Assembly (NCBI GenBank): GCA_963556145.1 | Contig: OY744471.1 | Coordinates: 3,589,590-3,653,589, forward strand | Direction of reading: 5' to 3' | From: Hygrocybe punicea | Lineage: Eukaryota > Basidiomycota > Agaricomycetes > Agaricales > Hygrophoraceae | DNA: 64,000 nt | Shown: in pieces, positions 1-12,267 of the stretch | Position numbering within the stretch: position 1 is the stretch's first letter | How the letters are laid out: each line of letters opens with the position of its first letter | Program-made: the position numbers and the translations under genes | Notes under the pieces: model-generated | What the model saw: only the letters and a program-made list of their open reading frames with translations | The model's database searches: none | Told to the model about the DNA's origin: nothing

Positions 1-1313
1 TTTGGGCCATGTCGCAGGAAGCCTTGCTGATCGAACCCCCAGTACAGAAGGGATGTGGCATCCAACATGAATGGTGCAAATGTAACCTGGCTGACCCAGT
101 TGCGGTGAACTGGTGCTGCTTCGCCGATGGGTTGGCCACTCTCGACATCCCAAAGCCGCAATATCTTGTCATCCGACCCCGACGCTAGCTTCTTTCCATC
201 TGGTGAAAACACGACATGATTGACTGGCGCGGTGTGACCCTTGAGCTCTTCTCCGATGGGTTGGCCACTCTCGACATCCCAAAGCCGCAAGGTGTTGTCA
301 GACGACCCCGACGCAAGCTTCTTTCCATCTGGGGAAAACACAACATGGTTGACCCAGAGGGTGTGACCCTTGAGCGCTTCTCCGATGGGTTGGCCACTCT
401 CAACATCCCAAAGCCGCAATGTGTCGTCATATGACCCCGACGCAAGCTTCTTTCCGTCTGGGGAAAACACAACATGGTTGACCCAGTGGGTGTGACCCTT
501 GAGCGCTTCTCCGATGGGTTGGCCACTCTCGACATCCCAAAGCCGCAAGGTGTTGTCAGACGACCCCGAAGCAAGCTTCTTTCCGTCTGGGGAAAACACA
601 ACATGGTTGACCCAGTGGGTGTGACCCTTGAGCGCTTCTCTGATGGGTTGGCCACTCTCGAAATCCCAAAGCCGCAATGTCTTGTCATACGACCCCGAGG
701 CAAGCTTCTTTCCGTCTGGGGAAAACACAACATGCTTGACCGACCCGGTGTGACCCTCGAGTGCTTCTCCGATGGATTGGCCATTCTCGACATCCCAAAG
801 CCGCAATGTATTGTCATACGACCCCGACGCAAGCTTCTTTCCGTCTGGGGAAAACACAACATGCTTGACCCAGTGGGTGTGACCCTTGAGCGCTTCTCCA
901 ATGGGTTGGCCACTCTCGACATCCCAAAGCCGCAATGTCTTGTCATCCGACCCCGACGCAAGCTTCTTTCCATCTGGGGAAAACACAACATGGTTGACCC
1001 AGTTAGTGTGACCCTTGAGCGCTTCTCCGATGGGTTGGCCACTCTCAACATCCCAAAGCCGCAATGTGTCGTCATACGACCCCGAGGCAAGCTTCTTCCC
1101 GTCTGGGGAAAACACAACATGGTTGACCATGTAGGTGTGACCCTTGAGCGCTTCTCCGATGGGTTGGCCACTCTCGACATCCCAAAGCCGCAATGTCTTG
1201 TCAGACGACCCCGACGCAAGCTTTTTTCCGTCTTGCGAAAACACGACATGGTTGACCGACCTGGTGTGACCCTCCAGGACTCGCACAGACATGGCTGGCC
1301 AGGTTGGATGTGA
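1..1313 (-). repeat. About ten 126-bp tandem WD40 repeats
   Basis: A 126-bp (42-residue) unit recurs about every 126 bases from near 1290 down to base 1. The translated core HVVFSPDGKKLASGS and TLRLWDVESGQPIGEAL is almost invariant. Changes concentrate at the two residues after GHT, the following N/K, and the two positions around the Asp of GS-x-D-x-TL. The last unit before the edge diverges, as expected for the end of a propeller. Confidence 0.93.
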
Positions 1314-4300
1314 TGATATGATATGAGGTATCCCTGTTATTTTATGGGCGAAATATTTGAACAGGTTAACTGTCTTTGGTGTCAATGGGAGAGCGGAGTA
1401 ATAGGTGTGCAGGGCGGATAGCCGTACAGCTTGACCACTGTTTCTTAGAAATGCAGTGGCATCACAGACAAGCGCCTGAGTGTGTTCACCAATATCTGGA
1501 TGATCCTAGGATGACGTCTCAGCGATTTTCACATAGCAAACAATTCATAACCTGACCTTCATCCAATTGGCAAGAACATGTAAACACTCCTCGGCTTTGC
1601 TAACTTCCTCCAGTAAACTCATCGTCTCGATCCAGTGTAAGAGATGCTCGCATACAAATACCTTCAGTGCCTCCATCAGCACTGCATTGAGATCGAACAC
1701 CTTTGTGATATGATAAACAAAAGAAGAGCAGGCATAGCGGAGTCCTCCTGACACATGTTGGCCAATTCTCATTGAAAGATCTTCGATTTCTGTGTTTAGC
1801 AAAGACTGATCGCCTATTTTGCAGATGTCGAATTCGAGCTTGTTGTTCATCACGTTCAGACAACGAATGGCTAGTAGTCTGTTCTGCTCTATGAGATTGA
1901 TTCGAAAGTCATCCTCCGCACGACTGGTCAAGAAATCGTAGAGCGATGGGTGAAGAAGTCGCACAGGACCATCGTTGCCTGCATGAACTGTAGAGTCTGT
2001 CCTCAAGATGGACCGCAAAGAGTCAATGATCACAGCCGACGATGAGAGGTGAATGACATGGCCGTTTGGAAGGTCCAAAGAATCTTCTTCTGGTTCGTTC
2101 CCAAAGCCAAGCAGACTGTCCAACTCAATCGGTGTCAGAGGCACTTCCAGAGCGATAATAGAGCCGACAACATAATGGAAATCTGCGGGAGGGCCGTCGC
2201 GACTTGGAAACGCATTTTCTAAAATGCTGTTGTACAATACGTCCAACTTCGACAAAGGTGACCTTGCCGTTCCTTCATCGCCACTTGTTGCGTTCAACAG
2301 CTCAGTAAGCCGTCGTGCAGAATCACGCCCATCTTCGACAAAATTGCAAGCCACCGAAGCCCATATGAAAAGACCTCCAGCACGGTCGTAAAGCGCCTGT
2401 AAATTCTTCGAGCCAGGCCAATCTTGACGAAGATGTGAGCGTTGTCGTATTTTTACCAAACGAAACTGGATATAAGATTCAATATCCTCCACAGTCTTCT
2501 CGGTATCTTCGATGCACATCTCCTTTGAACAGCCTTTCAGCGTAGCACGAATGTCCGGTTCATCCCGACTAATAATAATGACCTTGATGGCGCGTGGACA
2601 GTGAGGGAACTCCGTAGCAATCGCATCCAACAATGGTTCCCGCGTCTGCATTGTCCCGGCCTCGTCAAGCGCATCAATAACGACTACGACCGGTCCTAGT
2701 AGCTCGGCTGCATTTGTTGCATCCACAATCAGTTTCTTTGCTTGGGTTCGCAATGACGATCCAGCAATATGGCCCATCGTCTGAATCACAGAAAGAACTT
2801 GTTTTCTCAGCTGGCCATGATAGTTGAAATGAGCCAACTGATAGCACAAGTTCCCGAAGAGATATTTAGGGCTATTGAGCCCTGCGGTATCACGATTGAA
2901 GCAAAAAGATGCCCCGAGGCGCTCGAGTCCGTCGAAGAATACCGCAATACTATTAGCGACGCTCGACTTCCCCGTGCCAGCTCCTCCAGAAATCCAGAGG
3001 ATACGTTTTTCATCAGGAGAATGCACCCATGTGCGAATGTCGTCGAGGAAGCGTTGCCTCGTCCCGTGGAGACACGATCTCGACTGGTTGAACTTGACGT
3101 CATCAAGATCCCATCCCGGTAGGATTTGCAAAAGCTTTTCCGTTTCTACGACGGATGGGGACATGAGTTGTTATGTGAGGGAACAGTACAGGTACATCCA
3201 CTCCCACCAGCAATCTGTATGTCATCGAGAATAGCAACAAAGCGATGGACAGTATTCAGTGTCTGGATAGCAATTCCGCGGTCAAATTTCGACTTCAGTT
3301 CGTTAAAAGTCGAAATGAATCGGTCAATAGAAGAGTCTGTGGAAGCCGAAATGTTATCGCGCACGACTCGCTCTGGAGTAATCCACATAAGACAAGCTGC
3401 TTTTGGCCCAAAGCAAACATAAACGCCACGTACTTCCAAGGCCTATTCGTCCATAGCTCTGTATAAAGAGTGCACATTCATAAATCTCCTTCATCATCAA
3501 CGATACTGTGCCTTGCAGGTTGCGGATTTTGGTGAGTGCGTCGACGTCTTCCACAAATCCAAGCATGTCCCGCACTGTCGACAAAAGCGTCCTTATCTTG
3601 TCATCGCGGTTTTGCTGACGCACGAGAGCCTGTAAGATGGGACAAGCACATAAGGACAAGATCGGATGACGAACGGCTGACCACACGAGCCTCATGAGCA
3701 AACGTCAGCACCTGCCATGCGAGCTTTGCATACGGGTGAACCTAGAGATAGAAGTCACGTTTGGAAAAGAGCGAAAGAAGCTGTAGAGAGTTACTTGTGA
3801 AATAATGTCTCCAAATTGCACCACTTTCTCTACATATCCAAGAACGGTGCTACACATGTCCGAAGATGTGACTGTTGTGATGTCGTCGACGACTGTTCCA
3901 TGGTAACCTCTGAGCTGGGCAGTGGTTGCTTTTGCGCGGTCAAGCTCTGCCAAAACTCCATCCACTGGTATGTTAGCAGCCGTTGATGGAATAGCACTTT
4001 CTTGGGTTACAGGCGACTGATCTTCAGATTTGCGGCTCAAAGAGACAACGACCAAGCCGGCTTTTTGGACATTTATGCCAGTTTTATGGATTTTGTATTC
4101 GCGAGCTGCGGCAGTATGAAGTGCCATGTTATTTTATCTCCGTTCCGCAGAGAAATGTGGGGCAACGTACAGATAGTTTCGTTATCGCGCGGGAGCCAAT
4201 CCTTGACAGCAATCACCGCAGTGCCGAGTAGGGCTTCTTTCGAGGCAGATTTGACGTGAAACAGTTTAATCGTGACTTCGGATGACTCTTTGAGTGACCT

Positions 4301-4638
4301 GGGAGACCAATTCGTTACTGTCGCAGAGCGTTGAAGTGAACTCACACATCGAAACCATTGCCCCATTCCGGACTATGTCCAACAACCGCTTCTGTGGTCG
4401 CGATGTGATATTGGTCAATTGTGATGTGTGCATAGCAATTCGGAATGTGAACGAATCGATAGTTAGGGAGATCCAAGGCTTTGACTGAATCCGAGGAAGT
4501 CAGTAATAGTCGTATTTCCAGCAAGATACGGATTACTGTACCTTTTAGATGAACACATCTACTCATTGCCGCCCAGATAGTGTCGGTGGGGAATGAAAAG
4601 GAGGGAAAGCGCTCATAGTACACGTTGCCATCGGACAC
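1..4638 (-). CDS. C2-NACHT-WD40 NLR-type STAND protein, 3' end cut by window edge
   Basis: Minus-strand multi-exon gene. The first exons (about 4638-4070) read as a C2-like domain (a segment around LDLPNYRFVHIP, then VTIKLFHVK and LGTAVIAVKDW). A helical linker follows (4127-3170), then the NACHT NTPase (3164-1557) with Walker A GGAGTGKSS and Walker B VVVVIDALDEAG. The intron 1556-1506 (51 bp, GT-AG) joins ANWMK to DHPDIGEHTQ, and the reading frame then enters WD40 repeats that stay open to base 1. The family consists of fungal STAND receptors, in which WD40 repeats sense a ligand and NACHT oligomerises. Some members control heterokaryon incompatibility. No effector domain (HeLo, patatin, HET) is seen at the N terminus. 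The exact start Met is uncertain (4638, or an internal Met near 4563). No frameshift or stop is seen in the NACHT and WD40 exons. Confidence 0.9.
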
Positions 4639-4639
4639 A

Positions 4640-5097
4640 ATAGCTGCTTCAGTAAGTCGCGGTCCTGGTCCGAGTCAACGGCATGTTTAGTTACGCTACA
4701 GTTATTGCCGTTTTCAGAAAGGTTGGCGGAGCTTGAAATCCGCCGAAATCTGCCGCAAACCCCCCCCCAGCTCGCGAGATGAATATCTCAATAACTACAG
4801 CAGCTACAAAGAAATCGTGGATAGGTACGTGATCCCCTCATCAAGGGCTATGTAGCCCCACCATTTTTGGAGTGATTTGACGCATTTTTCATAGGGTAGG
4901 GTAGTGCACCCTGTATATACAGTATTTCTACAATAACTAGTTGCAGTGCCATTCAAAATACATGTTTATTGTCTCAGAACATGTGCATAGGGTGTATTGA
5001 GACAGCCCCATATTTTTGAGGTGCCGCTGGACAAGTGTTGCATGTATGCAACGAGCGTGGGAGTTCTTGCTCACAACCACCATCATGCCCCACTAGT
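4640..5097. other. Intergenic, no gene seen
   Basis: Upstream region of the NLR gene. No ORF of interest and no recognised repeat. It contains a short C-run near 4760 and AT-rich stretches. Confidence 0.6.
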
Positions 5098-5114
5098 CAT
5101 CAGCAAATCGACAA
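5098..5114 (+). repeat. Plavaka left TIR
   Basis: CATCAGCAAATCGACAA; it matches the reverse complement of 12251-12267 except at one position. Confidence 0.8.
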
Positions 5115-5129
5115 AAGGTCCTGAGAGAC

Positions 5130-5225
5130 TTTTTCGTCTGGGCCGGTCTGGAGAGGTCTGGCCCAGAACAATTTCACTCCGAAGTTATTTTCCAACAATC
5201 CCAGACCCTCCAGACACGTCAGACC
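5130..5225. repeat. Plavaka left subterminal GGTCTGG/CCAGAC motifs
   Basis: Clustered GTCTGGGCCGGTCTGG, GGTCTGGCCCAGA and CAGACC/CAGACAC motifs. They mirror the motif cluster at 12085-12245 and are probably transposase-binding sites. Confidence 0.65.
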
Positions 5226-5385
5226 ATATATAACTGACGGCTAAGATACTGTGTACTATGCTACTAGTAGATACTAATTAACCATAGTACTCATATTGAG
5301 GCTACGTCTAATGATCTTTCCAATGTCCTGCACATAGTCTTTCTGGAAGAAAAAATGACCAAATGCCCCGGAATTATGGAGGTTT

Positions 5386-6044
5386 TCAAACCAACCCAAG
5401 TATAATAAACTGAAAGAGCGAGCTTATGAGTTAGAAAAGGTAAAAGGTAAAAGGCCTGCTCACACGAGGGTAACGATGATCCCAATCACCCATTCCATGG
5501 TCTGCGGTGTAAGTGTCTTGCCGTGTGAGGCAAGGATGGCCTTGGCAGTGCCATACCCAAACGTAGCGAAGATGACGAGGAGGCGGTAGCCTGTCAGGAT
5601 AGGCCATTGTAGGGCCGATGATCTAGATGGACCAGGAGTAGCCGATGGCGAAAGGGCCGTCATTGCAATTGGCGGGATCGTGCCGGTCTCAGATGTAGGG
5701 AATGTTGGTATGGTATCGGATGTGCCAGAGCAGGAAGATGGCATTGCGGCTGGCAAACGGACCTGTGCTGACGTTGTAATCAGCGAGATGGTGCCCGATT
5801 TCGGCACAGGTGGAGATGGGTTTGTCGGTTGAGAACCGAATGTTCCAGTCAGGGTTGTTGGAGCCGGTGAGAGTTGCGCCGGGGTGCCAGATTCGGGTGT
5901 GGGTAGAGATAGGTGTGCCGGTGGAGAATTGAACATGTTAGTGGGAGCTGTTGCAGCTGGTGGGAGGGCCTGCACTAGCATTGCCACTGACGGTGCTAGA
6001 TTTGGGTGCGGGCAGAGATGGGGTGTGGGCAAGGAATTTCGCAC
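5386..6044 (-). CDS. Pro/Ser/Thr-rich protein with C-terminal membrane segments, Plavaka-linked
   Basis: The ORF reads from about 6044 to 5462. An intron with donor GTGAGC and acceptor CTTTCAG then adds FIILGLV and a stop at 5386. The first about 140 residues are low-complexity Pro/Thr/Ser. The end holds two hydrophobic stretches (RLLVIFATFGYGTAKAIL and WVIGIIVTLFIILGLV), giving a tail-anchored or two-pass membrane topology. It follows the transposase in the same orientation, about 100 bp away, inside the element. I recall this hydrophobic C terminus recurring near agaric transposons but cannot name a family. Function unknown. The 5' end may be incomplete because the frame is open upstream of the first Met. 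Confidence 0.55.
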
Positions 6045-6141
6045 GCTACCACTAGTGGGGGTCGTCGTGGCCAGTAAGCTGGCTGGGTTGGTGTTGCAGT
6101 TGGCGTGCCAGGGCCAGATCCTGGTGCAGGCAGACGTCGAA

Positions 6142-9100
6142 TCAAAATGCTATCTCATTTACATGGTGATCAGCATATTTATTAACATAATATGCTCGGA
6201 ATGATCCCAATGAGTTCGCAAAGTTGATATGGGGAGGGAGTAGCTCTTCACCATAGACAGGAATGAGGTGTGCTCCCCGAACAATGGCATCTACGTGAAT
6301 GACAGCTTGCTCAGGTTGGCCATTGGGATCAAGGCAAGGCTCGACAATCCACATCCCGGTATCTTCACATGGGGCACCGCTGACTGGCGAAAACCACTGG
6401 ATTAAAGCGCATGGATATTGTTTGCCTTCATATGTGAACCTGAAGAAGAATTGCACACGTGCGACGTGCAAACCCCGCATTCCTACATCCTCTACTTCCT
6501 TTGAGACAAAAACACAATCGTTTCGCGGTGGACCCCCATGCCAGCATGGTGTGGCTCGGATTCTTTCACAGTACATGCCGCCAATTCCAGATGGGTCGCT
6601 GGGTGCATAGAAAGTGGCAACAGCTGAAGGGACAGCATAAACACGACCACGGAGAGGAGGGCATTGTTCAAGGTGAACATCAGACCCAGATAATATTGCG
6701 TTAGGTCGCAATTGGTCATAGAGAAAACGGCGCATGAGCTCAGGGAGCTCTGGAACTGAGAGTTGCTCTGCAAGGGCATGCAGCTGGTGTGGAAACTGGG
6801 ACTTAGCAGCTATGGAGAATAATCATTATTAGTCATGACACCATAAAAACCAATGGAACCTATATACCTGCACGTACTGCTAACCTTACTACAGCAAGAA
6901 TTCGTGGACCATCAACAGGACCTGCATCTAGCTCATCGGGTTGAATATCCACAGGATTGATAGGCTCGACCACTGGGTGATCAGGAAGGTACGGTTGAGT
7001 GAGCATCCCTCGCGCCACAAAGTCAACACGAGATGCTGCCAATTTGTCAAGCCGTTGATTAGTCAATAACATTTGACCAAGCGCCTTGTAGTGATTTGAG
7101 CGCCGCCATGGTTTTTTGACGGCTGAGCAGTGCCTGCATTCTGTTATTGAAGAACAGAGTCCATTTAGTGAGCCAAAAAGCTCAATGACTCTTCGGAAAT
7201 GGACCAATGAGTGCTGCCGTGGGAGGGAAATATTTTCGGCACAAACACCCTCATGCTCGAAGATCACCCGATCACGGTGGAATCGGGCGAGCGCATCATC
7301 CATAGCATCTAGTGAAGATTCGGTATGCACGGAACGTCGTGCAAGGTAGCAAAAGTCCAGAAATGCCGCCAAAGCGCGGACCATTTGAGGAGGTACATGG
7401 CCGGCAATTGCAGGTAGGTAGACCTAAGAACAAGCGTTAAGTAGTTATGACAACAGAACAGGGATTTCATACCTTCATAAGCGCTTTCGAATCATCTCCA
7501 GTCCACTGCTTGAAGCCGCGACCTTCTGGGAAGCGCCGTAGGCCAGGGAATGATGGAACAACAGCAATCCTGAATCAGAGCCGATATTAGAATATATGCA
7601 ACAGAGTATCGTGAAATACTCACCGTCGGTCAATGTCAGCCAAAATGGCCGCTGCACCACTCTTGCCATGCACATTGTGTAGGTATTGTTCAACCCAGGT
7701 GACGAGGTGATCCTTAAATGTGCCCTTTATTAATTGGTGTAAAAGATCTGATGTCAGGAGCTCATGTATGTCGGCACGTGGGAAGGTTGAAGTGAACGGC
7801 TGATGATGATAAGTAAGGAAATATGAAGCTTCGAATACTCAAAAACATACTATAACATCGCCAACTATGCCGTAATCCTCCCACAACATTTTTAGATTAA
7901 ACTCATCAAGGAGAGCCTCTGAGTGCTCTTGGGATTGAGGACCAGCGTGGCCATCCAGATTCTCGGGCTTTGCTGTGCACCTTGAGATAAGATAAGTACT
8001 GAAATTTACTGTTAATGAGGAACCTAAATACCGAGGACACCAGCCCTGAACAACACATGATAGGAGCACCTGCTCCGGATAATCAGCTATATATGGCCCT
8101 ATCCCATATATCGCACATCGAAAATGTCCATCAGGACAGAGTCTGATTTCCGGGGTGGTCATCCCCGCACGAAATGGTTCAATTATTGCCGCCAGGGACG
8201 AGTGAAAAAGTTGACGCCGGAACTTCCGGAAATCTGGATTGTCTGCGTGTTTCCTGTCAGCTATGAAATACTTAATTCAGCAACAGTACCATACTGAGAA
8301 TAGATCACCAACTTTTGGGGATAGCAAGAAATCCAATAATGGCAACGGCATTACAATGAGAGCGACAGACATTGTTATGGACATTTCCAACAGAAGCGTA
8401 TAATGGATAGAACTCGTTGTTCCCGGTGCCAACTGAAACTGTAGTCTTATCGCTACCCAAGATGACCGGAACAAACATCCCACCATGGGTGTCGTCGGAT
8501 TCTTCCGCAATTGTATTCTAACCATTGATTTTAGTGCTCAATGATTGGTTGAATGGGGAGGCAACATACTGCCTGGTTCCAAGCCCAGTTGCCTGTCATA
8601 AGATCGGTCCACCTCCGTTTGCCATTTTCCTGGAATTCTTGAAGAGGTGCGTAGTCAATGTCATCCTTGAAGTCTGGGTTGGCCAGTTGGTTGCGTATCA
8701 CAGTATGTGGGTTGCGATGCCACACTTCGTATTCGGAAGTCATCCACGTAGGAATTTCACTGTTAGGGAGGTCACCAGAGTACGAGACAGAAAATGAATT
8801 CCATGGTGCATCGAGTCGTGGAGTCAATGATATCATAGAGACCTTGGTGACTTTCAAAGGGTGCTGCACCACTTTCAGCAGCCCACAATTCCATAAGATC
8901 GTCAATTTGTGATCCAGGCATCTGGTTTCGCCGATAAAGAAAATCGGCGATCTCAAACTCGGACCGAGATTTATACGGTGAAAAATCGGTCGGACGTTGT
9001 TCAACTGTGGTGGGAGGTGTACCATGATCGAGGTATCTTCCATTTTCATCGCATGGAACACCTGAATATTACTTAATTATTTTTTAATACACGAAGCCAT

Positions 9101-9440
9101 GGAACACACCATTGAGGATCGGATGCCGTTTAATTTGAGCACCTTGCTCACGACCACTCGCCATATTATCATCCCCAGTATCATAATTGAAAGTAATATC
9201 AGGTTCAACGAAATTATCCGGTATGTGGCTCGGATGAACAGGTATATGAGACCGGGTCAACGGGGGATGAGCAGAATTCTTGTGCTGGGTGTAACCAGAA
9301 CGATTTTTGAATGTTTTATGTTTGCCCTTGCAAAGCCCTAGGTTGCAAAAAAAGTTTCGCATCGTTCGCTCGAGAAGCGTGGTGTCACAGTGGTGACCGA
9401 GAAGGAAGTCAGAAATGTTGAAGTTGCAATTGTTTGGCAT
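6142..9440 (-). CDS. Plavaka transposase
   Basis: Multi-exon minus-strand gene. It begins with a C2H2-type finger (CKGKHKTFKNRSGYTQH with a following His) encoded at 9440-9090. The Plavaka hallmarks follow in order: a segment like IADFLYRRNQMPGSQIDDL (around 8930), TWMTSEYEVWHRNP, ENGKRRWTDLMTGNWAW (8640-8560), MFVPVILGSDKTTVS (8490-8430), MTTPEIRLCPDGHFR (8162), WEDYGIVGDVI, HLVTWVEQYLHNVHGKSGA (7720-7650), and FRAYYVNKYADHHVNEIAF at the C terminus (6200-6145). Short introns separate the segments. No in-frame stop was noticed in the conserved blocks, so it may be functional. The Asp of LGSDKTTVS is a candidate catalytic residue. It would excise and integrate the element by acting on the TIRs. 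Confidence 0.88.
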
Positions 9441-9542
9441 CTTGAAATTTGAGGGTCAAAAGCGGTGAAAAAAAACCAAAACAAAACCCACCATTCCAGC
9501 TAGCAATTTCTTTCATCGCTTCAATGACTACAACTACTCAGG
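9441..9542. promoter_or_regulatory. Shared divergent promoter of the Plavaka gene pair
   Basis: Only about 100 bp separate the transposase ATG (9440, -) from the accessory-gene ATG (9543, +), so both promoters must lie here. No clear TATA box. Confidence 0.55.
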
Positions 9543-11879
9543 ATGTCTATCAACTTGACGGAACCAAAGGACGAGGGAAAAAATATTTCGAGCCTTCAGC
9601 CGAAGGTAGGTCACCCAAAGGTCGCCAACAGACTGAGGAAAAAAATTAATGACGTGTTTTGTGCTGATAAAGATGAAAATGTGGAGCCACTTACCAACCG
9701 TCCACGTTGTACCAAGGCAAATCTCCATCCAGGGCTGCTGGATGTGAAGGTAGTCAAACCACGGAGAACTTCGGCACAGGTTGCTGCAGACAAAGCTGCC
9801 GCTCTCGCCAAGAAAGCTCAAAAGGCAGCGGACGCTGTCGCATCCAGGAAGGCCAGCATGAAAAGAATTGCTAACCTTGAAGATAATATGTTACTCACCG
9901 AAGTGCAAAACAAAGCCGAGGCAGCTCAGCCACCGGCTGGGAAAATCACAGTCAATCTTGCGAAACGTATGGGGCCGGCCGCCAATGCAGACGCGGACCA
10001 TGCAGGATCTGGCAAAAGGGGAGGATTATCGTCAGAGATCAATATGCCTCTCAACAATAGCGATACTGAAGGCAGCACATACAGTTTCGAGCTTGATAGC
10101 CAAGAAGAGTCACAACTTTTAGTCTACAAGCCAAAGCCGAAAAGCTTCAGGCCAGAGGAAGAAGAGGAAAGCGACCAGGTTGACGACGCTGTGGCATCAA
10201 ATGATGGTACGTTATAAGGGTGGTTGCAGACTGCAATTAATCATGTCTACCGGCAGAAACTTTGGATTACCAGCCAACTGCCAAGCGTGGCATTGCGAGG
10301 GTCAACCCCACGAATCCCCCTGCACCAACTGCTCCGAACGTTGAGGTCGTCGTGAGAGAGAAAGGTAAGAAGGTGACACGAGGCGTTGACCGTTTGGCAA
10401 TTGAGGCCGAACGTGTGACCACGGCCCAAACCGGAGTTCGCCATGTCCACAAAAGGAAGGTCGATAATGAACTTGAAAAGTTGTTTCCCCATCATCTTCA
10501 TGTTTTGTAGTATTCCATGTGACGGTGATCTTTAAATCTTCTAGTACTAGTGCTGCGAAGCAACTGAAGCCAGCGCATCCAGGAGGACTTCTCCCTAGAT
10601 TCAAAACAGATGTGGAGGCGCCGACCCTGTGGAAAAAAGTACTCTCCAACGGCCAAGGAGTCGTGACTATGGCGCAGACCAAACCCACAATTCAAACCGA
10701 CACCAGATTTGCCGATCTGTATGGTGGTCTTTCAGATGAAGATGAGAGCAAAGAGGCTGCGGCACAACCCCTTCTAAAGGCATCTAAAATCATTCAGGTA
10801 CGCCATTTCACTGATTCGTGGCTCTGATTATACCATTTCACAACCTCAGTCCATCACCAAAATTACTCCGAATGCACCTACAATCAAGGTCGAGGCAGAA
10901 GACGGTCTTGTCCGATCCACCCTGGGCCGCGCACGATTCTCTGCAAATCATCTTCCGGCCGACATCAAAGCACATTGGGCCGACAAATTTGTTCCGCTCT
11001 GGCACAACTATCTTGGCACACTCAATGACCCCTGGGATACTGACAACCCAAGTATTGCAATAGAATTACAAGTCTGCTTCAATGCAGTGTATCCAGCCAG
11101 TACGCATGGTAAGATCCAGCCAAACGACGTCATCCATTTTGTGGTGCGTTATCAACTCTGATTTTTCTATGTAAGTTGCCATGCCACGAATGCTAACAAT
11201 TTGTAGGCCATGCAACGTTTTTATGACTGGAGGGGCAAATTCGCTGTTAAAGGCGTTAACGCAGTCGCTGCATATTTCGAGGAGCAAGATGTTGCATCTA
11301 AAGGTGTCGAAGACACGCAGTGGCGTGCAAAATATGCTACACATGCTCTCGGACCAGGCCTACCATTCATGTTTGCGAAGGGTGATCCAAAGGTATGAAA
11401 ATTCCATTCACGTGTACGTCTCACTGATAGGCGACCCACAGATTAAATCAGATGCTTATCTGTCACCGCTCCTCCTCAAAATCTTCTCCACACATCTTGC
11501 CGACACTGTAGGGGCGCCAACAGAATTTTTGATCGATGCTAAACCCTGCGGTGCACTGTCATTGGCCATGGCAGCGGTAATTACTCCATCTGTGGTTTTG
11601 TTTGCTGCTTAATGCACAAGTATTTAGGCTGAGCGTGCTTTGACACCCTGGGTAACCGGGACAAAAATACCGGGTACTAAGACGGCTGATATGTTCTCGG
11701 AGAGCAACTGGTACAAGCAAACGAAAGCCTACGGCATCTCTGTGGCGAAGATTGGTCCAATAACTTGGGGAAGGATACTCAATGGTGCTCGTATGATTGG
11801 AAATGTTAAGCTCGCCAACATGGATGCAATGATGGTTGATGTGGATGATGAACGTGCGATGATCTCCGAGATGGAGTAA
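9543..11879 (+). CDS. Plavaka accessory protein, function unknown
   Basis: Multi-exon gene. Exon 1 (9543-10205) is basic, then Lys/Ala-rich and coiled-coil-like (AADKAAALAKKAQKAADAV), then acidic. The globular C-terminal half is spliced from exons at about 10850-11143, 11207-11392, 11442-11578 and 11630-11879. Its segments include RSTLGRARFSANHLPADIK, WADKFVPLWHNYLGTLNDPW, YLSPLLLKIFSTHLADT and WYKQTKAYGISVAKIGP. I recall this globular domain as common in agaric genomes but it has no function I can name. Its position inside the TIRs and head-to-head with the transposase suggests a partner ORF, such as a DNA-binding or helper protein. Confidence 0.75.
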
Positions 11880-12084
11880 AGGTATTTTTCAAATTTCTTG
11901 CCTGACAACAGCTGATGTCTGACGTCGCCCCTAGGTCAAGGATCAAAGTAATCACTATTGGATTGCGAGTCGCAGTATTGTGAGGGCAGGTCTCTTTTGG
12001 GGTTGGTTGAAGTACAGAATTTGTTTTGCGAGCTCAAAATAAATATTTTTTCTGTCATTCGGAATGCTACCTACATGGTCTTGA

Positions 12085-12245
12085 GATGGTCTGGAAGTGG
12101 CCTGGTCCAGACGACGCCATCTGGAAGTGGTCTGGTCCAGACGATGCCATCTGGAAGTGGTCAGAAGAAATTAGAATCTAACATCACGGTCCGGAAGGTT
12201 TTATGGTCTGGACTGGTCGGGCCCAGACCACCCAAGACCTGTCAG
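12085..12245. repeat. Plavaka right subterminal TCTGGAAGTGGTCTGG repeats
   Basis: Three tandem copies of a unit like CCATCTGGAAGTGGTCTGG plus CCAGACC palindromes. They are the counterpart of the left subterminal cluster. Confidence 0.75.
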
Positions 12246-12250
12246 ACAAA

Positions 12251-12267
12251 TTGCCGATTTGCTGATG
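12251..12267 (-). repeat. Plavaka right TIR
   Basis: Inverted copy of 5098-5114 with one mismatch. It abuts directly a 58-bp segment that is homologous to the 5' flank of the Tc1-like gene at 38114-38171. Confidence 0.8.

Larger units (their letters stand above)
5098..12267. mobile_element. Plavaka-type (CACTA-related) DNA transposon, apparently full length
   Basis: A 17-bp inverted repeat with one mismatch bounds it: CATCAGCAAATCGACAA at 5098-5114 and its reverse complement form at 12251-12267. Inside each end are palindromic GGTCTGG/CCAGAC-rich subterminal motifs (5130-5225 and 12085-12245). The cargo is a Plavaka transposase (-), a divergent accessory gene (+) and a small hydrophobic-tailed ORF (-). 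No clear target-site duplication was found next to the TIRs (AGT left, TAT right). Confidence 0.85.

Noticed and set aside
185..1249. Long minus-strand ORF with a repeated CFPQTERSLRRG pattern, and plus-strand ORFs at 216-1313
   Set aside because: They are other-frame readings of the WD40 repeats, which run in a third frame that is open to the window edge.
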